Part shown: one piece after another, positions 1 through 8,035 of the stretch | Layout of the letters: each line of letters starts with the position of its first letter | Position numbering within the stretch: the stretch's first letter is position 1 | Assembly (NCBI RefSeq): GCF_016734815.1 | Contig: NZ_JAERQF010000002.1 | Span: 1 to 64,000, forward strand | Direction: 5' to 3' | Length of the DNA: 64,000 bases | Source: Hymenobacter rubidus | Lineage (GTDB): Bacteria; Bacteroidota; Bacteroidia; Cytophagales; Hymenobacteraceae | Translations under genes and position numbers: made by a program | The notes under the pieces: generated by a model | Told to the model about the DNA's origin: nothing | Database searches by the model: none | The model's input: the letters and a program-made list of their open reading frames with translations, nothing else

Positions 1-102
1 TGTCATCCTGAGTGCAGCGAAGGACCTTCTCACGCAATAACAATTCGCAGTATTTCAACCCATGCGAACGTGAGAAGGTCCTTCGCTGCGCTCAGGATGA
101 CA
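1..102. repeat. Palindromic repeat, family A (TGTCATCCTGAG type)
   Basis: Two 34-bp inverted arms (1-34 and 69-102) match with one mismatch around a 34-bp AT-richer loop. The arm starts TGTCATCCTGAG and continues GCAGCGAAGGACC. The same arm sequence recurs at 4408-4596, 9079-9187 and 47474-47562, so it is a dispersed element. The left edge is the first base of the window and may be cut. It lies directly upstream of the rsmI promoter. No coding capacity is likely. Confidence 0.85.
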
Positions 103-126
103 GGCGCCTACCATTTCCCAACCCGC

Positions 127-134
127 TACCTTTG
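127..134 (+). promoter_or_regulatory. Bacteroidota -7 promoter element of rsmI
   Basis: TACCTTTG fits the Bacteroidota sigma-ABfr -7 consensus TAnnTTTG. It ends four bases before the rsmI ATG at 139, so the transcript would have almost no leader. The -33 element is not clear because the family A repeat lies just upstream. Confidence 0.6.
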
Positions 135-138
135 CATC

Positions 139-906
139 ATGCCCAATACGGTTCTGTACCTCGTGCCCACGCCCATCGGCAATCTGGAAGACATCACCTT
201 GCGCGCCATTCGCGTGCTGGGCGAGGTGGGCACGGTGCTGTGCGAAGACACCCGCACCAGCGGCCGCCTGATGCAGCACCTGGGAATTAAGAAGCCGCTG
301 CTTTCCTACCACCTGCACAACGAGCACCAACAGGTGCCGCGCCTGCTGGAACGGCTGGAGAAAGGCGAAATCATGGCCCTCGTATCGGACGCCGGCACGC
401 CGGGAATCTCGGACCCTGGGTTTCTGTTGGTGCGCGAGTGCCTGGCGCGGGGCCTGGGCGTGGAGTGCCTGCCGGGGCCCACGGCCTTTGTGCCGGCCTT
501 GCTGAAATCGGGCTTCGGAGCCGAGCGGTTTACGTTCGAGGGCTTTTTGCCGGTGAAAAAAGGCCGGCAAACGCGCCTGCAACAGCTGGCCACCGAAACC
601 CGCACCATGATTTTCTACGAGTCGCCCCACCGCATTGTCAAAACGCTGGGCCAATTGGCCGAAGTCCTGGGCCCGTTGCGGCCGGCGTCGGTCAGCCGCG
701 AGCTCACCAAACTTTTCGAAGAAACCGTGACCGGCACGCTGGCCAGCCTGGAGGCTGACTTCGCGGCTCGGCCCGCTATTAAAGGAGAAATTGTCGTTGT
801 CGTCGAAGGAAACCTCACCCCGCCTCCCCGCGAGCCCCGCCCCGGCCGCGATGACCGATACCGCCGCACCAACGAAGCCGATGACGAACTCGACGGCGAC
901 GACTAG
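139..906 (+). CDS. rsmI: 16S rRNA (cytidine-1402-2'-O)-methyltransferase RsmI
   Basis: RsmI uses S-adenosylmethionine to methylate the 2'-O of C1402 in the 16S rRNA decoding centre. The 255-residue product is close to family length. It shows the N-terminal TPIGNLED motif (residues 11-18), CEDTR (35-39), the SDAGTPGISDPG SAM loop (83-94) and LPGP-T-A (111-116) of the tetrapyrrole-methylase fold. I chose the ATG at 139 over an in-frame ATG at 70 because 70 lies inside the repeat arm and the -7 element sits at 127-134. The tail is Arg/Pro/Asp rich. The 3' end overlaps the start of lnt by 56 bases, suggesting co-transcription. Confidence 0.93.
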   Translation: MPNTVLYLVPTPIGNLEDITLRAIRVLGEVGTVLCEDTRTSGRLMQHLGIKKPLLSYHLHNEHQQVPRLLERLEKGEIMALVSDAGTPGISDPGFLLVRECLARGLGVECLPGPTAFVPALLKSGFGAERFTFEGFLPVKKGRQTRLQQLATETRTMIFYESPHRIVKTLGQLAEVLGPLRPASVSRELTKLFEETVTGTLASLEADFAARPAIKGEIVVVVEGNLTPPPREPRPGRDDRYRRTNEADDELDGDD

Positions 907-2539
907 CCCCTGGCGGCATCCCGTGGTGCTGGCCGTGCTTGGCGCGCTGCTCCTGTGGGGCGGCTGGGCGCCGCATCCCACGGCTTGGCTGGTCCCGCTG
1001 CTGTTCATCGGGTGGGTGCCCTACCTCGTTATGGAGCGGCAGCTCACCCTGGCCGGCGCCCGCAAAGGCCGGGTATTCGCCAGCACCTATTTATTTCTAG
1101 TGCTCTGGAATGCCCTCACCACCTGGTGGGTGAGTTACGCCGACCTCGCGGCCGGCATTGCCGCCGTCGTGCTGAATGCCCTGCTCATGTGCCTGCCGCT
1201 GATGGCCTTTCGCCAGACCAAGAAACGCCTGGGCAACCGCATTGGCTACCTGTCCCTGCCCGTGTTCTGGGTTGCGTTTGAGCAGCTGCACCTGCATTGG
1301 GACATCACCTGGCCCTGGCTCACCTTGGGCAATGGCTTCGCCGCGGCGCCGCAATGGGTGCAGTGGTACGAGTACACGGGCTTTCTGGGTGGCTCGGTGT
1401 GGGTGTGGGTAGTGAACCTTGCCTTTTTTCAATTAGCAATGAACAATGAGCAATTAACAATTGTGGGCAAGCAATTCAGTCGGCCATTGCTCATTGCTCA
1501 TTGCTTATTGCTCATTATTCTACCCATCGGCCTGTCCTACCTCATCGGGGCCACTTACCAGGAAAAAGGCCCTACGGCGGAAATAGTGGTGGTGCAGCCC
1601 AACCTCGACCCCTACGTGGAGAAATTTGAAGGCGGTGCTAAGTTCGTTCCCTACGACGACCAACTTACCCGCCTCCTCGCGCTTTCCGAGCAGCACCTCA
1701 CCCCCCAAACCCGCCTCGTGCTCTGGCCCGAAACGGCGCTGGAAGAACCCTACTGGGAAAACACCATCGAAAGCAACCCCAAAATTCGCCGGGTGCGGGA
1801 GTGGCTGGCGCAGCACCCCGGCGTGGCGCTGCTCACCGGCATCACCACCATCAACTCCTACCCCAACAAGGAAGCGGCCAGCGAAACCGCCCGGCACCGC
1901 GACGACCTCGGCTACTACGACATCTTCAACACCGGCGCGTACTTCGCCTCGGCTACTGCTCCTATTGCCTTCTACCACAAGTCGCGCCTCGTGCCTGGTG
2001 TAGAAAAAATTCCGCCTATCCTGGCCTCTCTCATTTCCCACATCGACCTCGGGGGCACCGTGGGCAGCGTGGGCAGCCAGGCCGAACGCACGGTGTACCG
2101 GGCACCGGCTAATGCCCCGGCTTTGCGCGTGGCCCCGGTTATCTGCTACGAATCCATTTACGGCGATTTTGTGGGCGAATACGCCCACAATGGCGCCACC
2201 TTATTGGGCCTCATCACCAACGATGCCTGGTGGCACGACTCGCCCGGCTACCGCCAGCTCCTCAGCTACGGCCAGCTACGCTGCATCGAAACCCGCCGCG
2301 ACCTGGCCCGCTCCGCCAATACGGGCTTCACCGGCTTCATCAACCAGAAGGGCGAAATCACTCAGCGCGAAAAAGCCTGGGTGCCCACCGCCAGTCGCGC
2401 TACCGTGCATTTGAATGAGGAGGCGACGTTTTATGTGCGGTTTGGGGAGTTGATTGGGCGGGGCGCGCAGGTGCTGGCGGTGTTGTTACTGCTGGTGGCT
2501 ATAGTAGTAGGCTGGAACAGAAAGACGGCGTTTACCTGA
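851..2539 (+). CDS. lnt: Apolipoprotein N-acyltransferase Lnt, with in-frame repeat insertion
   Basis: Lnt transfers a third acyl chain to the N-terminal Cys of lipoproteins in the inner membrane. The 562-residue product has an N-terminal multi-membrane part (about residues 22-235), a nitrilase-like domain (about 243-520) and a final membrane helix. The triad expected for the family is visible: Glu294 in WPET, Lys377 in FYHKSRLVP, Cys432 in VICYES. The family LVPFGE loop reads LVPGVE. The start is uncertain: 851 overlaps rsmI, 881 is the alternative. Bases 1430-1520 inside the gene are a heptad-periodic palindrome that encodes about 30 low-complexity residues (MNNEQLT... LLIAHCLLLII) and appears to supply part of the last helix before the catalytic domain. 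Confidence 0.9.
   Translation: MTDTAAPTKPMTNSTATTSPWRHPVVLAVLGALLLWGGWAPHPTAWLVPLLFIGWVPYLVMERQLTLAGARKGRVFASTYLFLVLWNALTTWWVSYADLAAGIAAVVLNALLMCLPLMAFRQTKKRLGNRIGYLSLPVFWVAFEQLHLHWDITWPWLTLGNGFAAAPQWVQWYEYTGFLGGSVWVWVVNLAFFQLAMNNEQLTIVGKQFSRPLLIAHCLLLIILPIGLSYLIGATYQEKGPTAEIVVVQPNLDPYVEKFEGGAKFVPYDDQLTRLLALSEQHLTPQTRLVLWPETALEEPYWENTIESNPKIRRVREWLAQHPGVALLTGITTINSYPNKEAASETARHRDDLGYYDIFNTGAYFASATAPIAFYHKSRLVPGVEKIPPILASLISHIDLGGTVGSVGSQAERTVYRAPANAPALRVAPVICYESIYGDFVGEYAHNGATLLGLITNDAWWHDSPGYRQLLSYGQLRCIETRRDLARSANTGFTGFINQKGEITQREKAWVPTASRATVHLNEEATFYVRFGELIGRGAQVLAVLLLLVAIVVGWNRKTAFT
1430..1520. repeat. Heptad-periodic palindrome inside lnt
   Basis: The left arm (1430-1464) is five 7-bp units of the type CAATGAG and the right arm (1486-1520) is five units of the type ATTGCTC, its reverse complement, around a 21-bp centre. 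The AT-rich block contrasts with the GC-rich gene. It has the same architecture as the intergenic elements at 15894, 18005, 20277 and 45622, but here it is translated as part of Lnt. Confidence 0.85.
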
Positions 2540-2544
2540 ACGAT

Positions 2545-2658
2545 GTAGAGACGCATACTTGCGTCTCGGCGTTGAACGAATGGAACCGCACCGGAATACC
2601 CACAACCACACAGCACTAACCACATCAGCAACGGCAATACGCAAGTATGCGTCTCTGC
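2545..2658. repeat. Inverted repeat with GAGACGCA arms
   Basis: The left arm (2545-2564, containing GAGACGCATACTTGCG) pairs with a right arm at 2639-2656 (CGCAAGTATGCGTCTC). Each arm is itself a small hairpin. The element fills most of the lnt-phosphatase gap. No other copy is obvious in this window. Confidence 0.75.
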
Positions 2659-2675
2659 ATCTTCAAAATTCTAAT

Positions 2676-3482
2676 ATGCCCCTCGACTTCTTCCAACTCT
2701 CCCACGCCCTTGCCGACCTCTGCCGCACCACTGCTCAGTTCATCCGCCAGGAAGCTTCCGTATTCGACCGCGCCAGGATTGAGCACAAAGGCCTGCACGA
2801 CCTCGTGAGCTACGTAGACCAGGAAACCGAGCGCCGCCTCGTGGCCGGCCTGCGCCAGCTGCTGCCCCAGGCCGGCTTTATTACCGAGGAGGGAACTGCC
2901 GGGCCAGACACGCACACCGAGGAATTCACCTGGATAATTGACCCGCTCGATGGCACCACCAACTTTGTGCACGGGCTGCCGGTGTATTCCATCAGCGTGG
3001 CGCTGCTGCAAGGCCACGAGCTGGTGGTGGGCGTGGTGCACGAGGTGAACCGCGACGAGAGTTTTCGGGCGGTGCGCGGCGGCGGCGCGTTCTGCAACGA
3101 CCAGCCCATCCACGTCACCGATATTCCAGAACTCAACAGCGCCCTCATTGCCACTGGATTTCCTTATAAGGATTTTGGCAAAATGCCGGCTTACCTGCAG
3201 CTGTTGGGCGCTTTTATGAGCCGCAGCCACGGGGTGCGCCGGCTGGGCTCGGCGGCGGTTGATTTGGCGTATGTGGCCGCCGGGCGTTGCGAAGCCTTCT
3301 TTGAATTCAACCTGAACTCCTACGATGTGGCGGCGGGCATTCTGCTGGTGCGGGAGGCGGGTGGGCACGTCACGCAGTTTTTGGAAGACGGCGACCCGCT
3401 GTTTGGCCGGGATGTAGTGGCCAGCAATGGCCGGCTGCACGCCGAGATTCAAGCCACCATTGGCGAGTTCTGGCAAGCATAA
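2676..3482 (+). CDS. Inositol-1-monophosphatase family phosphatase
   Basis: This is a Mg2+-dependent sugar- or inositol-phosphate phosphatase of the IMPase/FIG superfamily, cytosolic, 268 residues, near the usual length. The visible metal and catalytic motifs are ITEEG, then WIIDPLDGTTNF (the WxxDPxDGTxNF signature) followed by VHGLP, and YDVAAG near the C terminus (usually WDxAAG). The ATG at 2676 gives MPLDFFQ; upstream in-frame codons run through an inverted repeat and are rejected. The substrate cannot be fixed from sequence; inositol-1-phosphate and 3'-phosphoadenosine 5'-phosphate are both possible. Confidence 0.9.
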   Translation: MPLDFFQLSHALADLCRTTAQFIRQEASVFDRARIEHKGLHDLVSYVDQETERRLVAGLRQLLPQAGFITEEGTAGPDTHTEEFTWIIDPLDGTTNFVHGLPVYSISVALLQGHELVVGVVHEVNRDESFRAVRGGGAFCNDQPIHVTDIPELNSALIATGFPYKDFGKMPAYLQLLGAFMSRSHGVRRLGSAAVDLAYVAAGRCEAFFEFNLNSYDVAAGILLVREAGGHVTQFLEDGDPLFGRDVVASNGRLHAEIQATIGEFWQA

Positions 3483-3533
3483 GAGGAATAATACAGGCTT
3501 AAACTATTCTCTTCCCATCGCAGTTTACCTCGC

Positions 3534-3752
3534 ATGCTATTGCTTGCCATTGCTTCCGTCGAAATTCAGTACTTGCTTATTGGGGCGCTGTTTGTGGCTG
3601 CGGCGTTCTACGTGGCCCGGATTTTTTACCGGGCGTTCTTCAGTAAGACGGCCGCGGGCTGTGCCAAGGGCTGCGGCGGTGCCTGCGGACAGCTCGATGT
3701 AGACCGTTTGCAGCGCACCATTGAGGCACGGGCGGCGAAGGGCGGCCTCTGA
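3534..3752 (+). CDS. Small single-pass Cys-rich membrane protein
   Basis: The 72-residue product has one N-terminal hydrophobic helix (about residues 9-30), a basic stretch and then CAKGCGGACG followed by an amphipathic tail. The layout resembles the small FeoB-associated Cys-rich membrane proteins, in which a short helix is followed by CxxxC-type cysteines. No feoB is present in the window, so an iron role is only a guess. A GC-rich hairpin follows at 3812. Confidence 0.7.
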   Translation: MLLLAIASVEIQYLLIGALFVAAAFYVARIFYRAFFSKTAAGCAKGCGGACGQLDVDRLQRTIEARAAKGGL

Positions 3753-3811
3753 GGCAGGCGCGACCCGAACCTGCTGATTGCTGAAATAAAGTTGCTGGAA
3801 TAAATACATAT

Positions 3812-3857
3812 AACCCGCCCCCGCCCTGGCTGCGTATAGCCGGGGCGGGGGCGGGTT
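3812..3857 (+). terminator. GC-rich 15-bp hairpin
   Basis: The arms AACCCGCCCCCGCCC (3812-3826) and its perfect reverse complement (3843-3857) flank a 16-base loop after the small Cys-rich gene. No T tract follows, so this may be a weak or factor-assisted terminator. Confidence 0.55.
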
Positions 3858-3906
3858 GCGTTAGCTCCGGCTCCGCCGTATTTCCTTACCCACAACACCC
3901 ATCGCC

Positions 3907-4248
3907 ATGCAGGACAAAGAAGAAGAACGGTCGCTCGTAAACGTAGAAAACAAGCTGACCAAAGACGGCTTCACGCAGGATTTCAAAGTAACCAACGGCC
4001 GCTTGCACACCCTCGACCAGAATTCGTCGAAAAGTTACGCGCCCGACGAGGTAACCATTGTGGATTTCTACCGCTTCGAGGGCGAAAGCGACCCCGATGA
4101 CATGTCCATTCTCTACGCCATTGAAGCGACTGATGGCGTGCGCGGCACCATTTCGTCGGCCTACGGCGTGTATGCCGACACCGACACCGACGACTTCCTG
4201 AAGCAAGTAGAAGACCTCGGCAAGAACCTGGACAAGAGCCACAAATAA
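3907..4248 (+). CDS. Small conserved protein (family often labelled 'PRPP synthetase')
   Basis: The 113-residue acidic cytosolic product has a central block FYRFEGESDPDD, then YAIEA-DGV-G, then a Tyr/Asp-rich C terminus. The pattern resembles small Bacteroidota proteins that databases often call phosphoribosylpyrophosphate synthetase (recalled, not checked). It is far too short for a real Prs (about 310 residues) and lacks a PRPP-binding loop, so that name would be misleading. No function is assigned. A strong hairpin follows at 4281. Confidence 0.75.
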   Translation: MQDKEEERSLVNVENKLTKDGFTQDFKVTNGRLHTLDQNSSKSYAPDEVTIVDFYRFEGESDPDDMSILYAIEATDGVRGTISSAYGVYADTDTDDFLKQVEDLGKNLDKSHK

Positions 4249-4280
4249 GCCGGTTTCGGCTTTTCTGCCTGCTGCTACAG

Positions 4281-4327
4281 CACCATGCCACTGGCTTGCA
4301 CCGAAAAGGCAAGCCAGTGGCATGGTG
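4281..4327 (+). terminator. Perfect 19-bp hairpin downstream of the small gene
   Basis: CACCATGCCACTGGCTTGC (4281-4299) is repeated as an exact reverse complement at 4309-4327 with a 9-base loop. It lies 32 bases past the stop codon. No long T run follows, but the stem is very stable. Confidence 0.6.
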
Positions 4328-4407
4328 CGTTTCTGGCCTGAGGCATTTGGCCGGTGCACTTTTTGAATAGGCAGTCATGCTTAGCGGAACATCTCGCAGG
4401 CATCGCC

Positions 4408-4596
4408 TGTCATCCTGAGCGTAGCGAAGGACCTTATCACGATTGTACCGAACGGAGGTACTACAAAACTGTTTATGAAGCTGTTTAGAAAGAAGGTTCC
4501 GCCCGGTGCGACGCCGTAGGCGTTGCACCGGCAAACGACACCCTTCCCAAACAGCTTCTATTGGCGATAACGTCCTTCGCTACGCTCAGGATGACA
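4408..4596. repeat. Family A palindrome carrying a nested family B element
   Basis: The left arm TGTCATCCTGAGC... (4408-4441) and right arm (4572-4596, ending GCTCAGGATGACA) are family A. Between them lies a family B element at 4477-4558. A half copy of the related GAGATGCTTCGC-type arm follows at about 4605-4635. With the hairpin at 4281 these repeats explain the whole gene-free stretch 4249-4663, where I see no credible gene. Confidence 0.85.
4477..4558. mobile_element. Family B mini-element with terminal GAAGCTGTTT repeats, candidate MITE
   Basis: This 82-bp element starts GAAGCTGTTTAGAAAG and ends CTTCCCAAACAGCTTC, its imperfect reverse complement. It contains a 13-bp internal stem (4503-4515 with 4519-4531). 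It is flanked on both sides by TAT, a 3-bp direct duplication as expected from transposition. A second copy is at 47439-47588, flanked by AGT. No transposase is encoded; the source insertion sequence cannot be named from here. Confidence 0.65.
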
Positions 4597-4663
4597 AGTG
4601 CACGGGCGAGGTGCTTCGCTACGCGCTGCATGACGTGCTTGAGTTGCCAAGTGCCTCAGCCAT

Positions 4664-7600
4664 CTAGCTAAAGAGGCCCAACAATTCCTGTTTTGTGAGG
4701 GACTTGAGCAGCGCGGCGTCGGTTTTCACCAGTTGGTGGGCCAGGGCCTGTTTGGTTTCCTGAAGCTTGATGATTTTTTCCTCAATGGTATCGGGGCAGA
4801 TGAGGCGGACGGCCACCACGTGGCGGGTCTGGCCAATGCGGTAGCTGCGGTCGATGGCTTGGTTTTCGACGGCGGGGTTCCACCACGGGTCTACGAGGTA
4901 CACGTAGTCGGCCTCGGTGAGGTTGAGGCCGGTGCCGCCGGCTTTCAGGCTGATGAGGAACACGCGCACGTCGGGGTTTTGCTGAAAGGTGTTGACGGCG
5001 CCGGCCCGGTCTTTGGTGTGGCCGGTGAGGTATTCGTGGGCAATGCCGCGCTGGGCCAGCTCCTTCCGAATCAGGTTGAGCATGGCCACGAACTGCGAGA
5101 AAATCAGGATTTTGTGCTGCGGAGCTTTTGTACTGATTTCCTCCAGCAGCACCTCCATCTTGGCCGACGCCTGGCCATAAAACTCCTCCTCGGGCAGCAG
5201 CGCCGGCGAGTTGCAGATTTGGCGCAGCTTGGTGAGGCCCTGCAGGATGTGCATGTGGTTTTTGAGGGGTTCGTCCTCGTGCAGGCCCAGGAGCTTGGCA
5301 CGGAAATCCTCTTTGCAGGCCTCGTACACGCGGCGCTGCTCGGCCCCCATTTCACAGTAGAGCACCATTTCGGTTTTGGCGGGCAGCTCGGTGGCCACCT
5401 GCGCCTTGGTGCGGCGCAGCACAAACGGGCTGATTTTCTGCTGCAGCGCCCGCGCCTGCCGCGCATCCTTAAACCGGTCGATGGGCACCGCAAACTCGCG
5501 CTGGAAGTGCTGCCGGCTGCCCAGCAACCCCGGGCAGGCAAACGAGAGCTGCCCGTACAAATCGTAGGTATTGTTCTCCACAGGCGTGCCCGTCAGCACC
5601 ACGCGGTTGCGGGCTTGCAGCAGGCAGGCCGCCCGGTAGCGCTGCGAGTCGGGGTTTTTGATGGCCTGGGCCTCGTCCAGAAACACGTAGTTGAAGCGGT
5701 AATCTTTCAGCCATTTACTGTCCGATACCACCGTGTTGTACGTCGTCAGCACGATGTCATGCTCTGCAAACTGGCTGATTTCCTGGCGCCGCCCCGCGCC
5801 GTGCAGCACGTACACCCGCAGCGTGGGCGCGAACTTCGCCGCCTCGGCCTGCCAGTTGAATACCAGCGACGTGGGCACCACCACCAAGCTGGCCGGGCGG
5901 TGGCCCGCCTCCTGCTGGTGCAGCAGAAAAGCCAGCACCTGCACGGTTTTGCCCAGGCCCATGTCGTCGGCCAGGCAGCCGCCGAAGCCAAACTCGTCCA
6001 GAAAATTCAGCCAGTTCAGGCCCTGCTGCTGGTAGGGGCGCAGGGTGGTGCGCAGGCCCGCGGGCACGGTCACCGGCGCAATGCCGGTGAAATCGGCCGC
6101 GGCGGCCCGGCAGCGCGCCAGCTCGGCCAGGGCTTCGGGTGTGAGGACGGCCGGCTCGTACAGCTCCGGCAGGGCCGCGAAGCTGATTTTGGGCGTACGG
6201 ATTTTTTCCTCCACCACAGTGCCAGCCGCGAACCACGCTGCAAACTTCTCAACCCATTCCTGGGGCAACAGGCCGCGCGTGCCGTCGTCGAGCTGCACGT
6301 AGCGGCTCTGGTTGCGAATGGCCTGGCGCAGGTGCCGCAGCTGAGCCTCCTGCTGTCCGAAACGCACCCGCACCAGCGTTTCGAACCAGTCGGTTTCGCT
6401 GCTCACGCGCACTGTTATGCGGGCTTTGTGCGGGTTCAGCGTGTTGTTTTTAAGCTCATTAAATCCCAGAATGGTGATGCCGTGGTTGCGCCAGTCCTCA
6501 AACGCTTCCAAAAACCACTCCTCGCGCAGAAAATGGGTTTTGGGCACGTATAGCGCCTCCTGGCTCAGCTGCTCCTGAAAATCGGGGTAATGCCGCAGCA
6601 GGGCCAGCTCAAAGCGGGCTTCGGCGTCGCGGTCGCGGGCCAGCACGAAGGCCCGGCCCAGTTCATCGGTAGCATAAAGGCGGCGGTGCGAAAACACAGG
6701 CACTTCCTGCGGGCCGTAGCGCATGGCGGGCAACAGCTCCACGTGCGGGCCGGCATCGGTGAGGTAGAGCAGGGGCACCGGCGGCTCGTCGAAGCCCAGT
6801 GCGGCGCGGTCTTCGGGCGTGGCCGGCACCACGTAGCCGTAGTCGATGCGCAGCTTGCCTTCGAGGTTGGCCAGCACGTCGGTCCGAAACTCGGCGAACT
6901 TGCTTTCGTGAATCAGCAGCGTGTTGTTGCGCTTCTGAAAAAAAGCCACCACCCGCCACACATTGAGGTCGTCGAGCAGGTACAGCGCCTCGCGGGCCAC
7001 CAGAAAATACTCGTAGCGAATGGCCAGGGTTTTCAGGTCGAAGGGCTCGTCGTGGAGCAGCAATTCGCCGCGCACTTCGAAGTACTCGCCCTGCTGGGTC
7101 ACGCGCAGGCGCAGGTCGGTTTTGGCCTGGCGCAGCTGCACAGGCCGCAACGAAGCCGCCGTTATCTTTTCCGACGCCGCCGGGTTGTGTGCGTACACGG
7201 GCAGGCCGGCGGGGTTGCGCACCACGGCCCGCAGCGCGGCCAGGGCCACTTCGGTCCGTTCTTCATCGTAGTTGTGCTGGAACCGGCCCAGGGCCGTATA
7301 AAATTTCACCTCGTCGGGGTCCGTCAGCTGCCAGATGCCGTCCAGCGGGTTGAGCAGCGACACCGGGTTTTTGAGCTTGCCGGTGGCCGTGGTCGCAGCT
7401 TCGGCCAAGTGAATGGTGAGGTGGCCGTAGTAGCGGTGGCGGTCCAGCACCAAGAATTGCGAGCCAACGGATTGGAGCTCGGGCGGCGCTGCTTTAGGCA
7501 GCCACAGCTGCGCCAGCAAGTCCTGCTTGGCGGTAGACGTCACCGGATAAAGTTCGGTGCGTCGGGGCAAGGCCACCACGGTACCGGGCCGGCTGTAAGT

Positions 7601-8035
7601 CAGCTCAAAATGCGTGTCGAGGTCCTCGGCGTGCTCCAGGCCGTAGTCGCGGGCCAGCGTTCGCAGAAACTGCTGCCGCGCCGGCTGGTCAAAAAACAGC
7701 CGCAGCTCCCGCCGCTGCAACACGCTCAGCAGCACCAGCGCCTGGTGCTCGCACAGCTTCGGTTTGGGCTCGTCGCAGGCACACGCCACCAGTACACGGC
7801 CTGCCTCCTGCTGCACCACCACTGCCGGGAAAGTCCCGGCGCCGGCCCACGCCGCCGTGCTCGTAAAGGTGCCGAGGTTCAGCGTCAGCGCCTCGGGCTG
7901 AATGGCAGCCAGCGCACGGGCATCCGCAGCCGGCCAGGCGGTGCAGTGCTGCCCAATGAGCGCGCCGGTGAGTTCGGCCAGCGTGGGCACCGGCAGCACG
8001 TACTGGTGCGGGTGCGGCCCGGCATTTACCCCCAT
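4664..8035 (-). CDS. SNF2-family DEAD/DEAH helicase with SWIM zinc finger
   Basis: This is an ATP-dependent double-stranded nucleic-acid translocase of the bacterial Swi2/Snf2 class, about 1123 residues. A SWIM-type zinc site near residue 80 reads CACDEPKPKLCEH (CxC...CxH). A long family-specific middle region follows. The helicase core occupies the last 450 residues: Walker A in DDMGLGKT, DEAQ box, LTGTP motif, and motif V-VI in SLKAGGTGLNL and QAIDRSYRIGQ. The ATG at 8035 overlaps the stop of the upstream radical SAM gene by 10 bases (ATGGGGGTAA), so the two are probably translationally coupled. A role in transcription recycling, repair or defence cannot be separated by sequence. Confidence 0.9.
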   Translation of the reverse strand: MGVNAGPHPHQYVLPVPTLAELTGALIGQHCTAWPAADARALAAIQPEALTLNLGTFTSTAAWAGAGTFPAVVVQQEAGRVLVACACDEPKPKLCEHQALVLLSVLQRRELRLFFDQPARQQFLRTLARDYGLEHAEDLDTHFELTYSRPGTVVALPRRTELYPVTSTAKQDLLAQLWLPKAAPPELQSVGSQFLVLDRHRYYGHLTIHLAEAATTATGKLKNPVSLLNPLDGIWQLTDPDEVKFYTALGRFQHNYDEERTEVALAALRAVVRNPAGLPVYAHNPAASEKITAASLRPVQLRQAKTDLRLRVTQQGEYFEVRGELLLHDEPFDLKTLAIRYEYFLVAREALYLLDDLNVWRVVAFFQKRNNTLLIHESKFAEFRTDVLANLEGKLRIDYGYVVPATPEDRAALGFDEPPVPLLYLTDAGPHVELLPAMRYGPQEVPVFSHRRLYATDELGRAFVLARDRDAEARFELALLRHYPDFQEQLSQEALYVPKTHFLREEWFLEAFEDWRNHGITILGFNELKNNTLNPHKARITVRVSSETDWFETLVRVRFGQQEAQLRHLRQAIRNQSRYVQLDDGTRGLLPQEWVEKFAAWFAAGTVVEEKIRTPKISFAALPELYEPAVLTPEALAELARCRAAAADFTGIAPVTVPAGLRTTLRPYQQQGLNWLNFLDEFGFGGCLADDMGLGKTVQVLAFLLHQQEAGHRPASLVVVPTSLVFNWQAEAAKFAPTLRVYVLHGAGRRQEISQFAEHDIVLTTYNTVVSDSKWLKDYRFNYVFLDEAQAIKNPDSQRYRAACLLQARNRVVLTGTPVENNTYDLYGQLSFACPGLLGSRQHFQREFAVPIDRFKDARQARALQQKISPFVLRRTKAQVATELPAKTEMVLYCEMGAEQRRVYEACKEDFRAKLLGLHEDEPLKNHMHILQGLTKLRQICNSPALLPEEEFYGQASAKMEVLLEEISTKAPQHKILIFSQFVAMLNLIRKELAQRGIAHEYLTGHTKDRAGAVNTFQQNPDVRVFLISLKAGGTGLNLTEADYVYLVDPWWNPAVENQAIDRSYRIGQTRHVVAVRLICPDTIEEKIIKLQETKQALAHQLVKTDAALLKSLTKQELLGLFS

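Noticed and set aside
1..102. Inverted repeat considered as the edge of a CRISPR array
   Set aside because: Only one palindrome occurs here and other copies are dispersed kilobases apart, with no regular spacers or cas genes.
3907..4248. Annotation as phosphoribosylpyrophosphate synthetase
   Set aside because: At 113 residues it is a third of the enzyme's length and has no PRPP-binding loop. The name would be a propagated error.
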